A stretch of DNA of 64,000 nucleotides from an uncultured Clostridia bacterium (GTDB lineage: Bacteria > Bacillota > Clostridia > Peptostreptococcales > Anaerovoracaceae). The stretch's first letter is position 1, and each line of letters opens with the position of its first letter. Location: NCBI GenBank assembly GCA_934278925.1, contig CAKQWJ010000002.1, positions 77,276 through 141,275 on the forward strand. The letters run 5' to 3'. Made by a program: the position numbers and the translations under genes. Under the pieces are notes generated by a model. That model had not been told where the DNA came from and did no database searches. It saw only the letters and a program-made list of their open reading frames with translations. Below, piece by piece: positions 26,548 to 34,818 of the stretch.

Positions 26548-27048
26548 ATGAAGAAAAAAGAAATCCTGACACTGGCCCTGCTGGTGGCGATTCTGCCGCC
26601 GGCCTGGGCCGTGGCTTCTCCTTATTTCGGGATAAAAGTAGGTCCCATCGCGCTGATAGCGGCCGGAATCTACGGCACCAACGGAAATAATTTTAAGGAT
26701 GCCTTCAAAATCGCAGCAGGTTACCTGGCGGGAGATCTTTGGGGAATCATCAGTTCCCTGATAATGGCTCACACCACCCTAAATGGGGACCTGACTCTGT
26801 TCATGACGTTGTTCGTGCTGGGCTTCCTGGTGGTGCTCATTTCCCATTGGCTTCCGAAGATTTTCTTTATGCCGTCCTGGCTGGCCGGATGGGCCATCGC
26901 CATGCTCACATTCAACCTAGATTCGTCCACTTCCCTGTGGAGTCTGGCGCTTCAGGTTGGAATTTCCATGTTGGTGGGCGTGTACTATGTGGGTGCGCTG
27001 ATGGATAAGATTCAGAGAGTCATCTGTGGAACAGGAGAAGTAAAATAA
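26548..27048 (+). CDS. DUF1097-like membrane protein
   Basis: 166 residues with five to six hydrophobic segments starting at residue 6. The composition and the pattern ALIAAGIYGTNGNNFKDAFK and GYLAGDLWGI resemble the DUF1097 family (E. coli YcdZ), of unknown function. CAAGGAG lies 6 bases before the ATG. It follows the preceding gene after 13 bases and ends at a strong terminator, so it closes the LysR-linked group. Confidence 0.6.
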   Translation: MKKKEILTLALLVAILPPAWAVASPYFGIKVGPIALIAAGIYGTNGNNFKDAFKIAAGYLAGDLWGIISSLIMAHTTLNGDLTLFMTLFVLGFLVVLISHWLPKIFFMPSWLAGWAIAMLTFNLDSSTSLWSLALQVGISMLVGVYYVGALMDKIQRVICGTGEVK

Positions 27049-27098
27049 CGATAGCCGACGATAATAATTTATCGATCACTCCTTAATACGTGAAAAAC

Positions 27099-27143
27099 CG
27101 AAAAACTGCAGCCTTCCGGAAGGATGAGCTGCAGTTTTTCGTA
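27099..27143 (+). terminator. Terminator after the DUF1097-like gene
   Basis: A perfect 14-base stem, 27099-27112 with 27128-27141 (CTGCAG core), and a 15-base loop that can itself pair (CTTCCGGAAG). The T-rich 3' arm serves as U-run. Confidence 0.85.
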
Positions 27144-27249
27144 TGGGAAACGATTTGTGGTTTACCGTATTTTATTATCGTATAGTTTACGCCGCTCGTC
27201 GCCGGCGCGATTGTATTTTTGGTTATAACAACTGATTTTACATATTTTT

Positions 27250-27280
27250 TTGTAATTTGAACATGATTTTGTGATATAAT
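27250..27280 (+). promoter_or_regulatory. ilvB promoter
   Basis: TATAAT at 27275-27280 preceded by TG (TGATATAAT), an extended -10. A weak -35, TTGTAA, lies at 27250-27255 with a 19-base spacer. Confidence 0.6.
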
Positions 27281-27281
27281 A

Positions 27282-27339
27282 TGTATTACTTTAATGACGG
27301 TCCGAGGGACCGAAAGCAGCGACGGATGGCTGTAATACA
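27282..27339 (+). promoter_or_regulatory. Compact three-way-junction leader before ilvB
   Basis: Closing stem TGTATTAC (27282-27289) with GTAATACA (27332-27339); inside, GGTCC-GAG-GGACC (27299-27311) and CAGC-GACGGATG-GCT (27317-27331). The element ends 5 bases before the AGGAGG of ilvB. No match to a riboswitch class I know; seen in one sequence only. Confidence 0.4.
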
Positions 27340-27360
27340 CAATCAGGAGGAACAATTCAT

Positions 27361-29082
27361 ATGGAAATGACAGGTGCACAAGTCGTGGTAGAATGCCTGC
27401 TGGAGCAGGGCGTGGATACCGTGTTCGGGTATCCCGGCGGCACAATTCTGAATATTTACGATGAACTCTACAAATACCGGGACAAGATTACTCACTACCT
27501 TACCGCACACGAGCAGGGGGCGGCCCATGCGGCAGACGGCTATGCCAGATCCACCGGAAAGGTGGGGGTATGTCTGGCCACTTCCGGTCCGGGAGCAACC
27601 AATCTCACCACCGGAATCGCCACCGCATATATGGACTCTTCGCCGGTTGTTTTTATCTGCTGCAACGTAGGACAGAAAATGCTGGGCAAAGATGCTTTCC
27701 AAGAGGTGGATATCACCGGTATCTCCATGCCGATTACCAAGACCAACTATCTCGTACGGGATGTGGACAAGCTGGCGGATACGGTGAGAGAGGCTTTCGG
27801 CATTGCCAGAAGCGGCAGACCGGGACCGGTACTCATCGATATCACAAAGGATGTCACTGCGGCCAAGGTGGACTATGAACCGATTCCCCAGGAAAAGCAT
27901 TCCAAAACCGGTGCACTGGGAAAGCTGATTCGACGTTCCAGCACCAGCAGTTTGCTGCGGCCGGAACCGGACCAGAAGGACATCGATATCCTGGTGGACA
28001 TGATTAAGGAATCCAAGAAACCGATGCTGATCTGCGGCGGCGGTGTAACCCGAAGCCGAGCTCACGAAGAATTTCGGGAATTTGCCCGCAAGGTGGATGC
28101 ACCGGTGGCCATCACCCTGATGGGCGGCGGCGCTATGGACGGTGCGGATCCGTTAGCAACCGGAATGATTGGCATGCACGGATCTCAGGCATCCAACCGC
28201 GGAGTGGACGGCTGCGACCTGCTGATTGCCGTTGGCTGCCGCTTCTCGGACCGAGTGGCACTGAAGCCGGATTCTTTTGCCCGTAACGGAAAAATCGTCC
28301 ATATCGATATCGACCGAGCGGAGATTAACAAAAACGTTCAGACGGATCACCATATCATCGGCGATGCGAAAATCGTGCTGGAAAGACTGAACGAGAAGAT
28401 TTCTCAGTACGACCACAGCGAGTGGAAGGATTACGTGTTCTCGTTCCCGACCGAGACCAAATACGATCTGGACGAGAACGGTGTGATGACGCCGAAGGAA
28501 ATTCTGGCCACCATTGAGAGCATGGTTCCGAAGGACACGGTGGTTTCCACTGACGTCGGCGAACACCAGATGTGGGCGATTCAGCACTTCCACTTCAGCT
28601 ATCCGGGGCAGCTGCTGACTTCCGGCGGCTACGGCACCATGGGCTTCGGCCTGGGCGCTGCGCTGGGTGCAAAGGCGGGGAACCCGGAGAAGACGGTCAT
28701 CCATATCACCGGAGACGGTTCCTTCCGGATGAACTGCAACGAACTGGCAACGGAGGAGTTCTACAAACTGCCGGTAATTACTTTTATCTTTAATAACGGC
28801 GTGCTGGGCATGGTGCACCAGTGGCAGGATTTGATGTACGAAAAGCGTTACAGTCAGACGATTCTGGACCGTGGCCCGAATTTCGTCAAACTGGCGGAGG
28901 CCTATGGCATGAAAGGGGCTCGGGTAACCAATATCGAAGAGCTTCAGGCAGCGATTACCGAGGCGCTGGAAGAACAGAAAGAGGGCAGAGGTTATCTGGT
29001 GGATTGTGCGGTTGCAACGGATGAAATGGTTCGGCCGATGGTAAACGGCGGCACCAACATTACAGAATTTCTGCTGAATTAG
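27361..29082 (+). CDS. ilvB: Acetolactate synthase large subunit
   Basis: ThDP enzyme that condenses pyruvate with pyruvate or 2-oxobutanoate, first common step of valine and isoleucine synthesis. 573 residues: N-terminal Pyr domain with the catalytic Glu in TAHEQGAAHAADGYAR, a central FAD/ADP-binding domain (about 200-340) and the C-terminal PP domain with the ThDP motif GDGSFRMNCNE to FIFNN. AGGAGG lies 12 bases before the ATG. With ilvN, ilvA and ilvD in the same window it supports the biosynthetic rather than catabolic form. Confidence 0.97.
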   Translation: MEMTGAQVVVECLLEQGVDTVFGYPGGTILNIYDELYKYRDKITHYLTAHEQGAAHAADGYARSTGKVGVCLATSGPGATNLTTGIATAYMDSSPVVFICCNVGQKMLGKDAFQEVDITGISMPITKTNYLVRDVDKLADTVREAFGIARSGRPGPVLIDITKDVTAAKVDYEPIPQEKHSKTGALGKLIRRSSTSSLLRPEPDQKDIDILVDMIKESKKPMLICGGGVTRSRAHEEFREFARKVDAPVAITLMGGGAMDGADPLATGMIGMHGSQASNRGVDGCDLLIAVGCRFSDRVALKPDSFARNGKIVHIDIDRAEINKNVQTDHHIIGDAKIVLERLNEKISQYDHSEWKDYVFSFPTETKYDLDENGVMTPKEILATIESMVPKDTVVSTDVGEHQMWAIQHFHFSYPGQLLTSGGYGTMGFGLGAALGAKAGNPEKTVIHITGDGSFRMNCNELATEEFYKLPVITFIFNNGVLGMVHQWQDLMYEKRYSQTILDRGPNFVKLAEAYGMKGARVTNIEELQAAITEALEEQKEGRGYLVDCAVATDEMVRPMVNGGTNITEFLLN

Positions 29083-29096
29083 GGGGTAAAAATAGA

Positions 29097-29666
29097 ATGA
29101 ATACGACTCAGAATACCGAAGAAATCAGACGCACCTTTTCCGTTCTGGTAGAGAACCGTCCGGGCGTGCTTTCTATTATCAGCCGGCTGTTCTCCCGAAA
29201 CGGATTTAATATCGATTCCTTTTGCTCCGGTCCAACCACGGATCCGAATCTGACCCGAATCACCATCGAGGTGTACGCAGATGACAACCATGCGAACTTG
29301 CTTTTGGCACAGCTGAATAAGATGGTCCCGGTGTATTCCGCAAAGATGATGGAGCCGGCAAAAACCATCCGTCGAGAGTTCGTGCTGTTCAAATGCGAAG
29401 CGAAGAAATATGAGACGCGGAACGAAATCATCCAGATTGGCAATATTTTCCGTGCAACGGTAATCGACGTGTCTTCCGACACCTTGACGCTGGCCATGAT
29501 CGGGGAGGAGAACAAGATTAACGCCCTGCAGGAGCTGCTGGAGCCGTTCCACATCCTGGAGCTGGCACGCACCGGCAATCTGGCGATAGAGCGCGGCAAG
29601 TATACCATCGACGAGAAGACGAAAGAGAATATTGAGTTCAGTTACGGAAAGAATGTGACGGAATAG
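29097..29666 (+). CDS. ilvN: Acetolactate synthase regulatory subunit
   Basis: Small subunit that confers valine sensitivity. 189 residues: N-terminal ACT domain (about 12-85, FSVLVENRPGVLSIISRLFS) and the C-terminal ALS small-subunit domain (about 92-170). The N-terminal sequence RNGFNIDSFCSGPTTDPN is typical. Starts 14 bases after ilvB with GGGGG upstream, so both are one transcript. Confidence 0.96.
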   Translation: MNTTQNTEEIRRTFSVLVENRPGVLSIISRLFSRNGFNIDSFCSGPTTDPNLTRITIEVYADDNHANLLLAQLNKMVPVYSAKMMEPAKTIRREFVLFKCEAKKYETRNEIIQIGNIFRATVIDVSSDTLTLAMIGEENKINALQELLEPFHILELARTGNLAIERGKYTIDEKTKENIEFSYGKNVTE

Positions 29667-29671
29667 TGCAC

Positions 29672-29707
29672 AGAAGAGCTCGGGCCGGCAATGGCTCGAG
29701 CTCTTCT
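29672..29707 (+). terminator. Hairpin after ilvN
   Basis: AGAAGAGCTCGGGCC (29672-29686) pairs with GGCTCGAGCTCTTCT (29693-29707) with one G-U pair and a 6-base loop. The U-run is poor. Confidence 0.7.
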
Positions 29708-29733
29708 AGCAACGAAATGAGGTACAATAACGC

Positions 29734-31395
29734 ATGAATATACTTTTGATTAACGGAAGTCCCAAGGGCAACAGAAGTAATTCATTAAAGCTGGCGTACA
29801 GCTTTATGGAAGGACTGAAAAATGAATATGCGAACAACGGAAAAGAAATATCCATCGATGAACTCCATGTCGCTTCCATGGATATCGGTGCATGCAAAGG
29901 CTGCTTTTCGTGTTGGAAGAAAACGCCCGGAACATGCTGTATAAAAGATGATATGCAGACGGTTATCGAAAAGCAACTGGAATCGGATATCATCCTCTGG
30001 TCTTTTCCGCTGTACTATTTCAACGTTCCGGGCATCTTAAAGAATCTGATCGATCGTCAGCTTCCCATGAGCCTTCCTTTTATGAGCTCCCGCGAGGACG
30101 GATGCGGCAGCGGAAGCCACGATTCCCGCTATGATATGGAAGGAAAGCGCCACGTGCTGATCTCAACCTGCGGTTTTTACTCGGCAGATGGAAATTATGA
30201 CAGCGTGCTACGAATGTTCGATCATTTTCTCGGCAAGGGGAATTATACGACGATTTTCTGCGGCCAGGGAGAATTGTTCCGGGTAAAAGAACTTTCCGCG
30301 AGAACAGAGGAATATCTTGCTGCAGTAAAAGTCGCCGGTGCAGAATATGCCGAAACCGGAATGATATCGGCAAAAACCGATGCCGTTCTCCACACGCTTT
30401 TGTATCCAAGAGAGGTGTTTGAAAAGATGGCAGACGCCAGCTGGGGCATCAGTCGGACGACCGGAGAAAAAGAGCCGGAGGATCTTGTTTTTACCCGGCA
30501 GATGGCCGCGCTCTACAACAAAAACGCCTATGACGGAAAAGAGCGGGTACTGGAAATGCACTATACGGATTTGAATCATACGTATCAGATTCGGCTGGGC
30601 AAGGAGGGAAGTGAGGTTGTTGAAGACGGCCGTCTTTCTCCAACCACTCGAATCGATACGCCTTTTGCGGTATGGTCGGCGATTTCCTGCGGAGAAATCG
30701 GCGGTGCCGAGGCATTGGGAAAGCATATGTACACGGTGTCCGGGGATTTTTCGCTGATGATTGATTGGGACAAGTTCTTCGGAAACCCCGCTGCAAGCGA
30801 TGAAGCAGAGACAAATAGTTCGATTTCGCCGGAACAGAAGAAACCGACTATGGTCGCTATGCTGATTCCATGGATTACCTTTTGGATTGCAGTTTCGATA
30901 AATGCAGCAACAGGGTCGATAATCACGCTTATTGCAGCGGCCGCCGTTCCGCTTGTAATGCGGAATCATAAAATGGTAATCTGGGACCGGCTCTCGATAT
31001 TTACCGTTGCTGTTCTTTCCGCCGCGGCAAATATCACCGGGAACGGGGATGTTGTCACAAATGCAGGCTATCTGATATTTGGCTTGTTCTGGCTGATTTC
31101 CTGCCTGACAAAAGAACCTTTATGCGCCGCATACGTAAAATATAATTACGGCGGTGAAGGTGCACGGAAAAATCCGCTTTTTATGCGGACGAATTACATT
31201 CTTGCCGCAGCGTGGGGCTTGTTGTATGTGCTGACAGCAGCATGGACATTTCTGTTTCGAAACGCCGGAATTGAAAATGCAATTATCATCGTAAACAATT
31301 TGATTCCGGTGTTGATGGGGCTGTTCACATGGTGGTTTCAGAAATGGTATCCGGCAAAAATAGCAAGAGGAAAGAAAAAACGCAACTATTCCTAA
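29734..31395 (+). CDS. Flavodoxin-fold reductase fused to an SCP2-like and a membrane domain
   Basis: 553 residues with three parts. Residues 1-205: FMN-binding flavodoxin fold (LLINGSPKGNRSNS) with Cys54, Cys57, Cys60 and Cys68/69 in CKGCFSCWKKTPGTCC, a spacing like the 4Fe-4S site of iron-sulfur flavoproteins. About 262-345: SCP2-like pattern (YQIRLGKEGSEVVEDG to GDFSLMIDWDKFF), a hydrophobic ligand-binding fold. About 372-545: six hydrophobic spans ending in a basic KKKRNYS tail. The first domain is confident, SCP2 moderate. Possibly it reduces a lipophilic substrate at the membrane. It stands alone between ilvN and the convergent arsenic genes. Confidence 0.75.
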   Translation: MNILLINGSPKGNRSNSLKLAYSFMEGLKNEYANNGKEISIDELHVASMDIGACKGCFSCWKKTPGTCCIKDDMQTVIEKQLESDIILWSFPLYYFNVPGILKNLIDRQLPMSLPFMSSREDGCGSGSHDSRYDMEGKRHVLISTCGFYSADGNYDSVLRMFDHFLGKGNYTTIFCGQGELFRVKELSARTEEYLAAVKVAGAEYAETGMISAKTDAVLHTLLYPREVFEKMADASWGISRTTGEKEPEDLVFTRQMAALYNKNAYDGKERVLEMHYTDLNHTYQIRLGKEGSEVVEDGRLSPTTRIDTPFAVWSAISCGEIGGAEALGKHMYTVSGDFSLMIDWDKFFGNPAASDEAETNSSISPEQKKPTMVAMLIPWITFWIAVSINAATGSIITLIAAAAVPLVMRNHKMVIWDRLSIFTVAVLSAAANITGNGDVVTNAGYLIFGLFWLISCLTKEPLCAAYVKYNYGGEGARKNPLFMRTNYILAAAWGLLYVLTAAWTFLFRNAGIENAIIIVNNLIPVLMGLFTWWFQKWYPAKIARGKKKRNYS

Positions 31396-31477
31396 AAACA
31401 TAATTATGGGAATAGTTGAATCGACGATTATATCAAAACTCCGGAACACCATATCGAATATGGTCGGTTCCGGAGTT
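31382..31477. terminator. Two hairpins between convergent genes
   Basis: First, CAACTATTCC (31382-31391) with GGAATAGTTG (31409-31418) across the stop codon. Second, AACTCCGGAAC (31437-31447) with GTTCCGGAGTT (31467-31477), capped by ACCATAT/ATATGGT (31448-31454, 31458-31464). The second is a strong bidirectional terminator candidate. Confidence 0.75.
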
Positions 31478-31511
31478 GCTTATTATTTGTTGTTGATTCT
31501 GCTGCGCTGCA

Positions 31512-33542
31512 TTAATGCGAAAGATTTCCTCCGCAGCTGCTGCCGTACCCGGCCGTGCAGCTGTAACACAGTGCGCAGGTATGAATCTTCCGAGGAGCAA
31601 TCTCGCCCGACGCCAGTTCGGAAATGTGTTGTGCGCCTTCCGGCTTCAATCCCAGCACGTGGTAGTACTCACAATCGTAGAGACAGCCGTCATAGTCCAC
31701 GTTAATCTGGTCTCGGCACATCACGCCCGGAATATTGTCTTCGTTGAAGTTGTCGGACTGCATCCGGATATAGGAACCTAACTTTCCTTGATTCCGGAGT
31801 TCCTGACCGAATCGTCCCAGCGGAACGTTTCCGATGGCAATGAGATTGGTGAATTCAATTCCGTGATCCTCCCGGAGCACATCTCGGTACGTGTCTTCCA
31901 GCATGATTTCGTTCGGCGGAAGATACGGACCATCCGTGTTGTACACCAGAGTGAGCTTGTGATCTTCGTCCTTGCCGTATCCCAATTCATTCAGTTTCCG
32001 CAGAATCCAAAGTGTCGGCTCAAAGACGTTGTTTCCGCGCTGTTTTTCTACGGCTTTCTTATTGTAGTACGGCAACGAACATACGATTTGTACGTTGTTC
32101 TCCGCGTACACATCGATTAGCGGCGCATATTTTTCATCATTCAGAATCACGATATTGGTACGCACCATAACCTGTCCCAACTTCGATGCTTCCCGAATCA
32201 GATAGTCCAGATTCGGATTCATTTCCGGAGACCCGCCGGTGATATCCATCACTTCAAACGGACCGTTTCGGAAGGCTTCCAGACATTGATCCATGGTTTC
32301 CTTGCTCATCGTCTCCGTGCGCTTCGGACCGCATTCCAAGAAGCAATGGGTGCAAGAAAGGTTGCATCCGTAGCCCACGTTCACCTGCATGGTGGTCAGC
32401 TTCTCCTTGGATTCCAGTTCATCGATACCGCGCACCTGACTCATGATATCCGGAACATCGTAACGTTCCTGCTCCTTCTCCAGATCCGAAAGCGTCACCG
32501 GCGCCTGACTCCCGGCAAACCGTTCCGGGTTGACCTCCATGGCCAATTCATCGTACAAGCCGTAGTGAACATCTCGGTTTCCATCCACTTGGAAATATCG
32601 GCTAAAACGAGATTTACGAAGTATTTCCGCCACGTTTCCGCTGATGCCCACAGAGCGTTTCCGAAGGAAGCGTATTTTTTCATCGAAATCCATGTAGCGG
32701 TTGTTTTCCTGCATGGTTCCCAGGTAGGTGGCGCTCTCTCCGTAGTTTTCCTCCCGGTCTTCCAATGCAGAACATTTAAATGCCCGAACCGTGCAGGAGT
32801 AGAACTGCGTATCGCCCACCAAACGTGCCACATCGAAATCGTGAGGCTGAATCGGGGTCTGTTCTACGATATAGTACTTTTGGAAGCCGCATTTTTCCAT
32901 CAACCGTCGGAAGTCTTCCAAATACATGGCTCCGCCCATGCATTCGCCCCGCATCACCGGATCGTCCTGCACTTCTTTCGGCACTCTCCGGTCGGAGAAT
33001 ACGTCGGAGAAATACATTTCTCCTCCTTGCTTCAGAATCCGATATACCTCTCGGAACACTTCTTCCTTAAAAGGCGAAAGATTAATCACACAGTTGGATG
33101 TCACCACATCCACGGATTCATCCTCAATTCCAATGGATTTCAAATCCTCGATGTATCCCAGATGGAAGGACGTGTTGACCTTGGAGTAGCCGAACTTTTC
33201 CGCCTGCTTTTTCTGATACTTACGAGCTACCGCCAGCTGAGATTCGGTCATATCCACGCCGTGAACGTGTCCGTTTTCTCCCACCAGCTTGGAAAGGATA
33301 AATACGTCCCGTCCGGTTCCGCAGCCCAAGTCCAAAGCGGTGCAGCCCTCCAAACCCATAGGGATTGGAGAGCCGCATCCGTAGAACTGATTCAGAATAT
33401 CCTCGTCGATTAAAGGAAGAATATCTCGTACGTAACGGGGCGGCGCCGAACTGCAGCAGCAGGCGTTGGTCTTCAGATCGTCGCTGCTGCCCAGAATGAC
33501 TCCGTAATATTCTTTTATCTGCTCATGAATTTTGTTGTCCAT
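31512..33542 (-). CDS. ArsM-ArsS fusion: arsenite methyltransferase plus arsenosugar-type radical SAM domain
   Basis: 676 residues. Residues 1-350 are an ArsM-like methyltransferase: NACCCSS at 27-32, SAM motif LDLGCGTGRDVF (71-81), and the arsenic-binding cysteines in SNCVINLS (Cys151) and GECMGGAM (Cys201). Residues 383-676 match ArsS: radical SAM cluster CNLSCTHC (Cys393, 397, 400), DITGGSPEMNPN, RTNIVIL, LVYNTDGPYLPP, and a C-terminal CALCYSC (656-662) followed by TAGYGSSCGG. In cyanobacteria ArsM and ArsS are separate proteins that make dimethylarsenate and then its 5'-deoxyadenosyl derivative. Starts 5 bases after the GTPase gene stop. The arsenic substrate is inferred from family. Confidence 0.85.
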   Translation of the reverse strand: MDNKIHEQIKEYYGVILGSSDDLKTNACCCSSAPPRYVRDILPLIDEDILNQFYGCGSPIPMGLEGCTALDLGCGTGRDVFILSKLVGENGHVHGVDMTESQLAVARKYQKKQAEKFGYSKVNTSFHLGYIEDLKSIGIEDESVDVVTSNCVINLSPFKEEVFREVYRILKQGGEMYFSDVFSDRRVPKEVQDDPVMRGECMGGAMYLEDFRRLMEKCGFQKYYIVEQTPIQPHDFDVARLVGDTQFYSCTVRAFKCSALEDREENYGESATYLGTMQENNRYMDFDEKIRFLRKRSVGISGNVAEILRKSRFSRYFQVDGNRDVHYGLYDELAMEVNPERFAGSQAPVTLSDLEKEQERYDVPDIMSQVRGIDELESKEKLTTMQVNVGYGCNLSCTHCFLECGPKRTETMSKETMDQCLEAFRNGPFEVMDITGGSPEMNPNLDYLIREASKLGQVMVRTNIVILNDEKYAPLIDVYAENNVQIVCSLPYYNKKAVEKQRGNNVFEPTLWILRKLNELGYGKDEDHKLTLVYNTDGPYLPPNEIMLEDTYRDVLREDHGIEFTNLIAIGNVPLGRFGQELRNQGKLGSYIRMQSDNFNEDNIPGVMCRDQINVDYDGCLYDCEYYHVLGLKPEGAQHISELASGEIAPRKIHTCALCYSCTAGYGSSCGGNLSH

Positions 33543-33547
33543 AGCAA

Positions 33548-34645
33548 TTACTTTCTACCTTCGTCCATCATGCCGAAGCATTCATTGAAGAACAGCTTAA
33601 TCTTAACATCGTATCTTTCTGCGATGGCATCAAATGCATCGTCAACGATATCCAGCAGCAGATCCGATTCGCATACGGCACGGGCATTTACCACCAGACG
33701 GAGTTTATCTGTTTTTTCCTGCAGCTCCTGATCGTGGATGATGTCGTAGTCAACGCCAATCAGACTGAACTTTGCGTAATCCTGATCCTTTCCAACCGCG
33801 AAGGTCTTCAGGTGCGGTACGTTTCTCTTGTTGGCAATCAGACCGTCACGAATTTCGTCAATCAGATTGTCTACCAGCTGGTTTCCGTCAAACTCGCTGC
33901 CATCCTTCGAGGTGATGAACACATTGCGGTTGAACCAGGACATGGTCTTCTCAGCGGAAATGAATTCCGGACCGCCGTAACCGATATCGGTGATATTTAC
34001 GCGGCTTTCTGCACTCAGAAGATAATCAACCAGCGGTTCCAATCCCTTCTTCTCCTTTGCGGAAATCGCAAATACCGGGATTCCCGGGCAAGCTTCCTCC
34101 AGGAACTTCACGTAGCGGTCTACTTCCTCATCGGTCATCAGATCGATCTTGTTGAGAACGACGCAGTCCGCTTCCTTCAGCTGAGCCGCCAGCAGGAACT
34201 TCAGCTCTTCCGGCAGATGGATGTCTGCCTTCTCCGGCATAATCATCCGCAGTCTTTCCGGATCCGTTACAACGGTGAACGGCGCCAGGGTAAATTCGTC
34301 TTTATGATTCTTGTCCAGGTTTCCGTATACGTGATCCAGCGCACCGATGCCGCATCCCGGGATATCCGACATAACGATGTCCCGCGGATTCTGCTTGTTC
34401 AGTCTTTCAATTCGCTCAATCAGTGTATCCGGAACATAGCAAATGCAGTCTCCGCCGATCGGAGTTACTTCCACATTCTGACGACCGGAATATTCCGCAT
34501 CGATGATGTAGTTGGCACCCAGATCGTTGGCGATGATTGCTGCGCTCTTTCCGGTGCTGTTGATATACTCCGTCAGTGCCACCATTGTGGTGGTCTTTCC
34601 GGCGCCCAAGAAACCGCTTACTACCATGAACCTTTTCTTTTCCAT
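33548..34645 (-). CDS. CobW/COG0523-type G3E GTPase
   Basis: 365 residues. Walker A SGFLGAGKTTTM (10-21), IANDLGANYIID, G3 region SDIPGCGIGALDH and the guanine motif VLNKIDL. In the place of the metal-binding CxCC of COG0523 proteins it has GGDCICYV (Cys67 and Cys69), a CxC variant. Family members are metal chaperones or corrinoid-enzyme activators. First gene of a two-gene operon with the ArsM-ArsS fusion, which suggests a role in its metallocentre or substrate handling. ATG at 34645 has GGAG 8 bases upstream; two earlier ATGs lack one. Confidence 0.82.
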   Translation of the reverse strand: MEKKRFMVVSGFLGAGKTTTMVALTEYINSTGKSAAIIANDLGANYIIDAEYSGRQNVEVTPIGGDCICYVPDTLIERIERLNKQNPRDIVMSDIPGCGIGALDHVYGNLDKNHKDEFTLAPFTVVTDPERLRMIMPEKADIHLPEELKFLLAAQLKEADCVVLNKIDLMTDEEVDRYVKFLEEACPGIPVFAISAKEKKGLEPLVDYLLSAESRVNITDIGYGGPEFISAEKTMSWFNRNVFITSKDGSEFDGNQLVDNLIDEIRDGLIANKRNVPHLKTFAVGKDQDYAKFSLIGVDYDIIHDQELQEKTDKLRLVVNARAVCESDLLLDIVDDAFDAIAERYDVKIKLFFNECFGMMDEGRK

Positions 34646-34683
34646 CTTTTTCTCCATTTCTACTATACTCATTATTGTATGAA

Positions 34684-34724
34684 AAAAGCAGTAGCGTACC
34701 TTATCATTATACCCTACTGCTTTT
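34684..34724 (-). terminator. Hairpin between rluB and the GTPase gene
   Basis: AAAAGCAGTAG (34684-34694) pairs with CTACTGCTTTT (34714-34724). Read leftward it is followed by U6. It can end the rluB transcript, but it also lies downstream of the promoter at 34749-34778, so it would sit in the GTPase leader as an attenuator. Confidence 0.8.
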
Positions 34725-34746
34725 GTTTTTGTTTGAAAACAAGAAA

Positions 34747-34778
34747 ACTTTATATAGACTTTATATAGATTATTTCAA
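34747..34778 (-). promoter_or_regulatory. Candidate promoter of the GTPase-ArsMS operon with direct repeats
   Basis: Read leftward: TTGAAA (34773-34778) and TATAAA (34749-34754, 18-base spacer) or TATATA (34751-34756, 16-base spacer). The -10 region consists of two adjacent copies of ACTTTATATAG (34747-34757 and 34758-34768, plus strand). Confidence 0.5.
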
Positions 34779-34818
34779 TACATTTTTCCCAATAAAAGAA
34801 AATTTCAATAGGCAAAGG

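Larger units (their letters stand above)
27049..27360 (+). other. Intergenic region before ilvB
   Basis: Contains the terminator at 27099-27141, an AT-rich stretch with an extended -10 promoter at 27272-27280 and a compact structured leader at 27282-27339. Nothing coding is visible. Confidence 0.6.

Noticed and set aside
27282..27339. Match of the ilvB leader to ykkC, c-di-GMP or glycine riboswitches
   Set aside because: The element is too short and lacks their conserved cores; only short strings such as ACGG recur.
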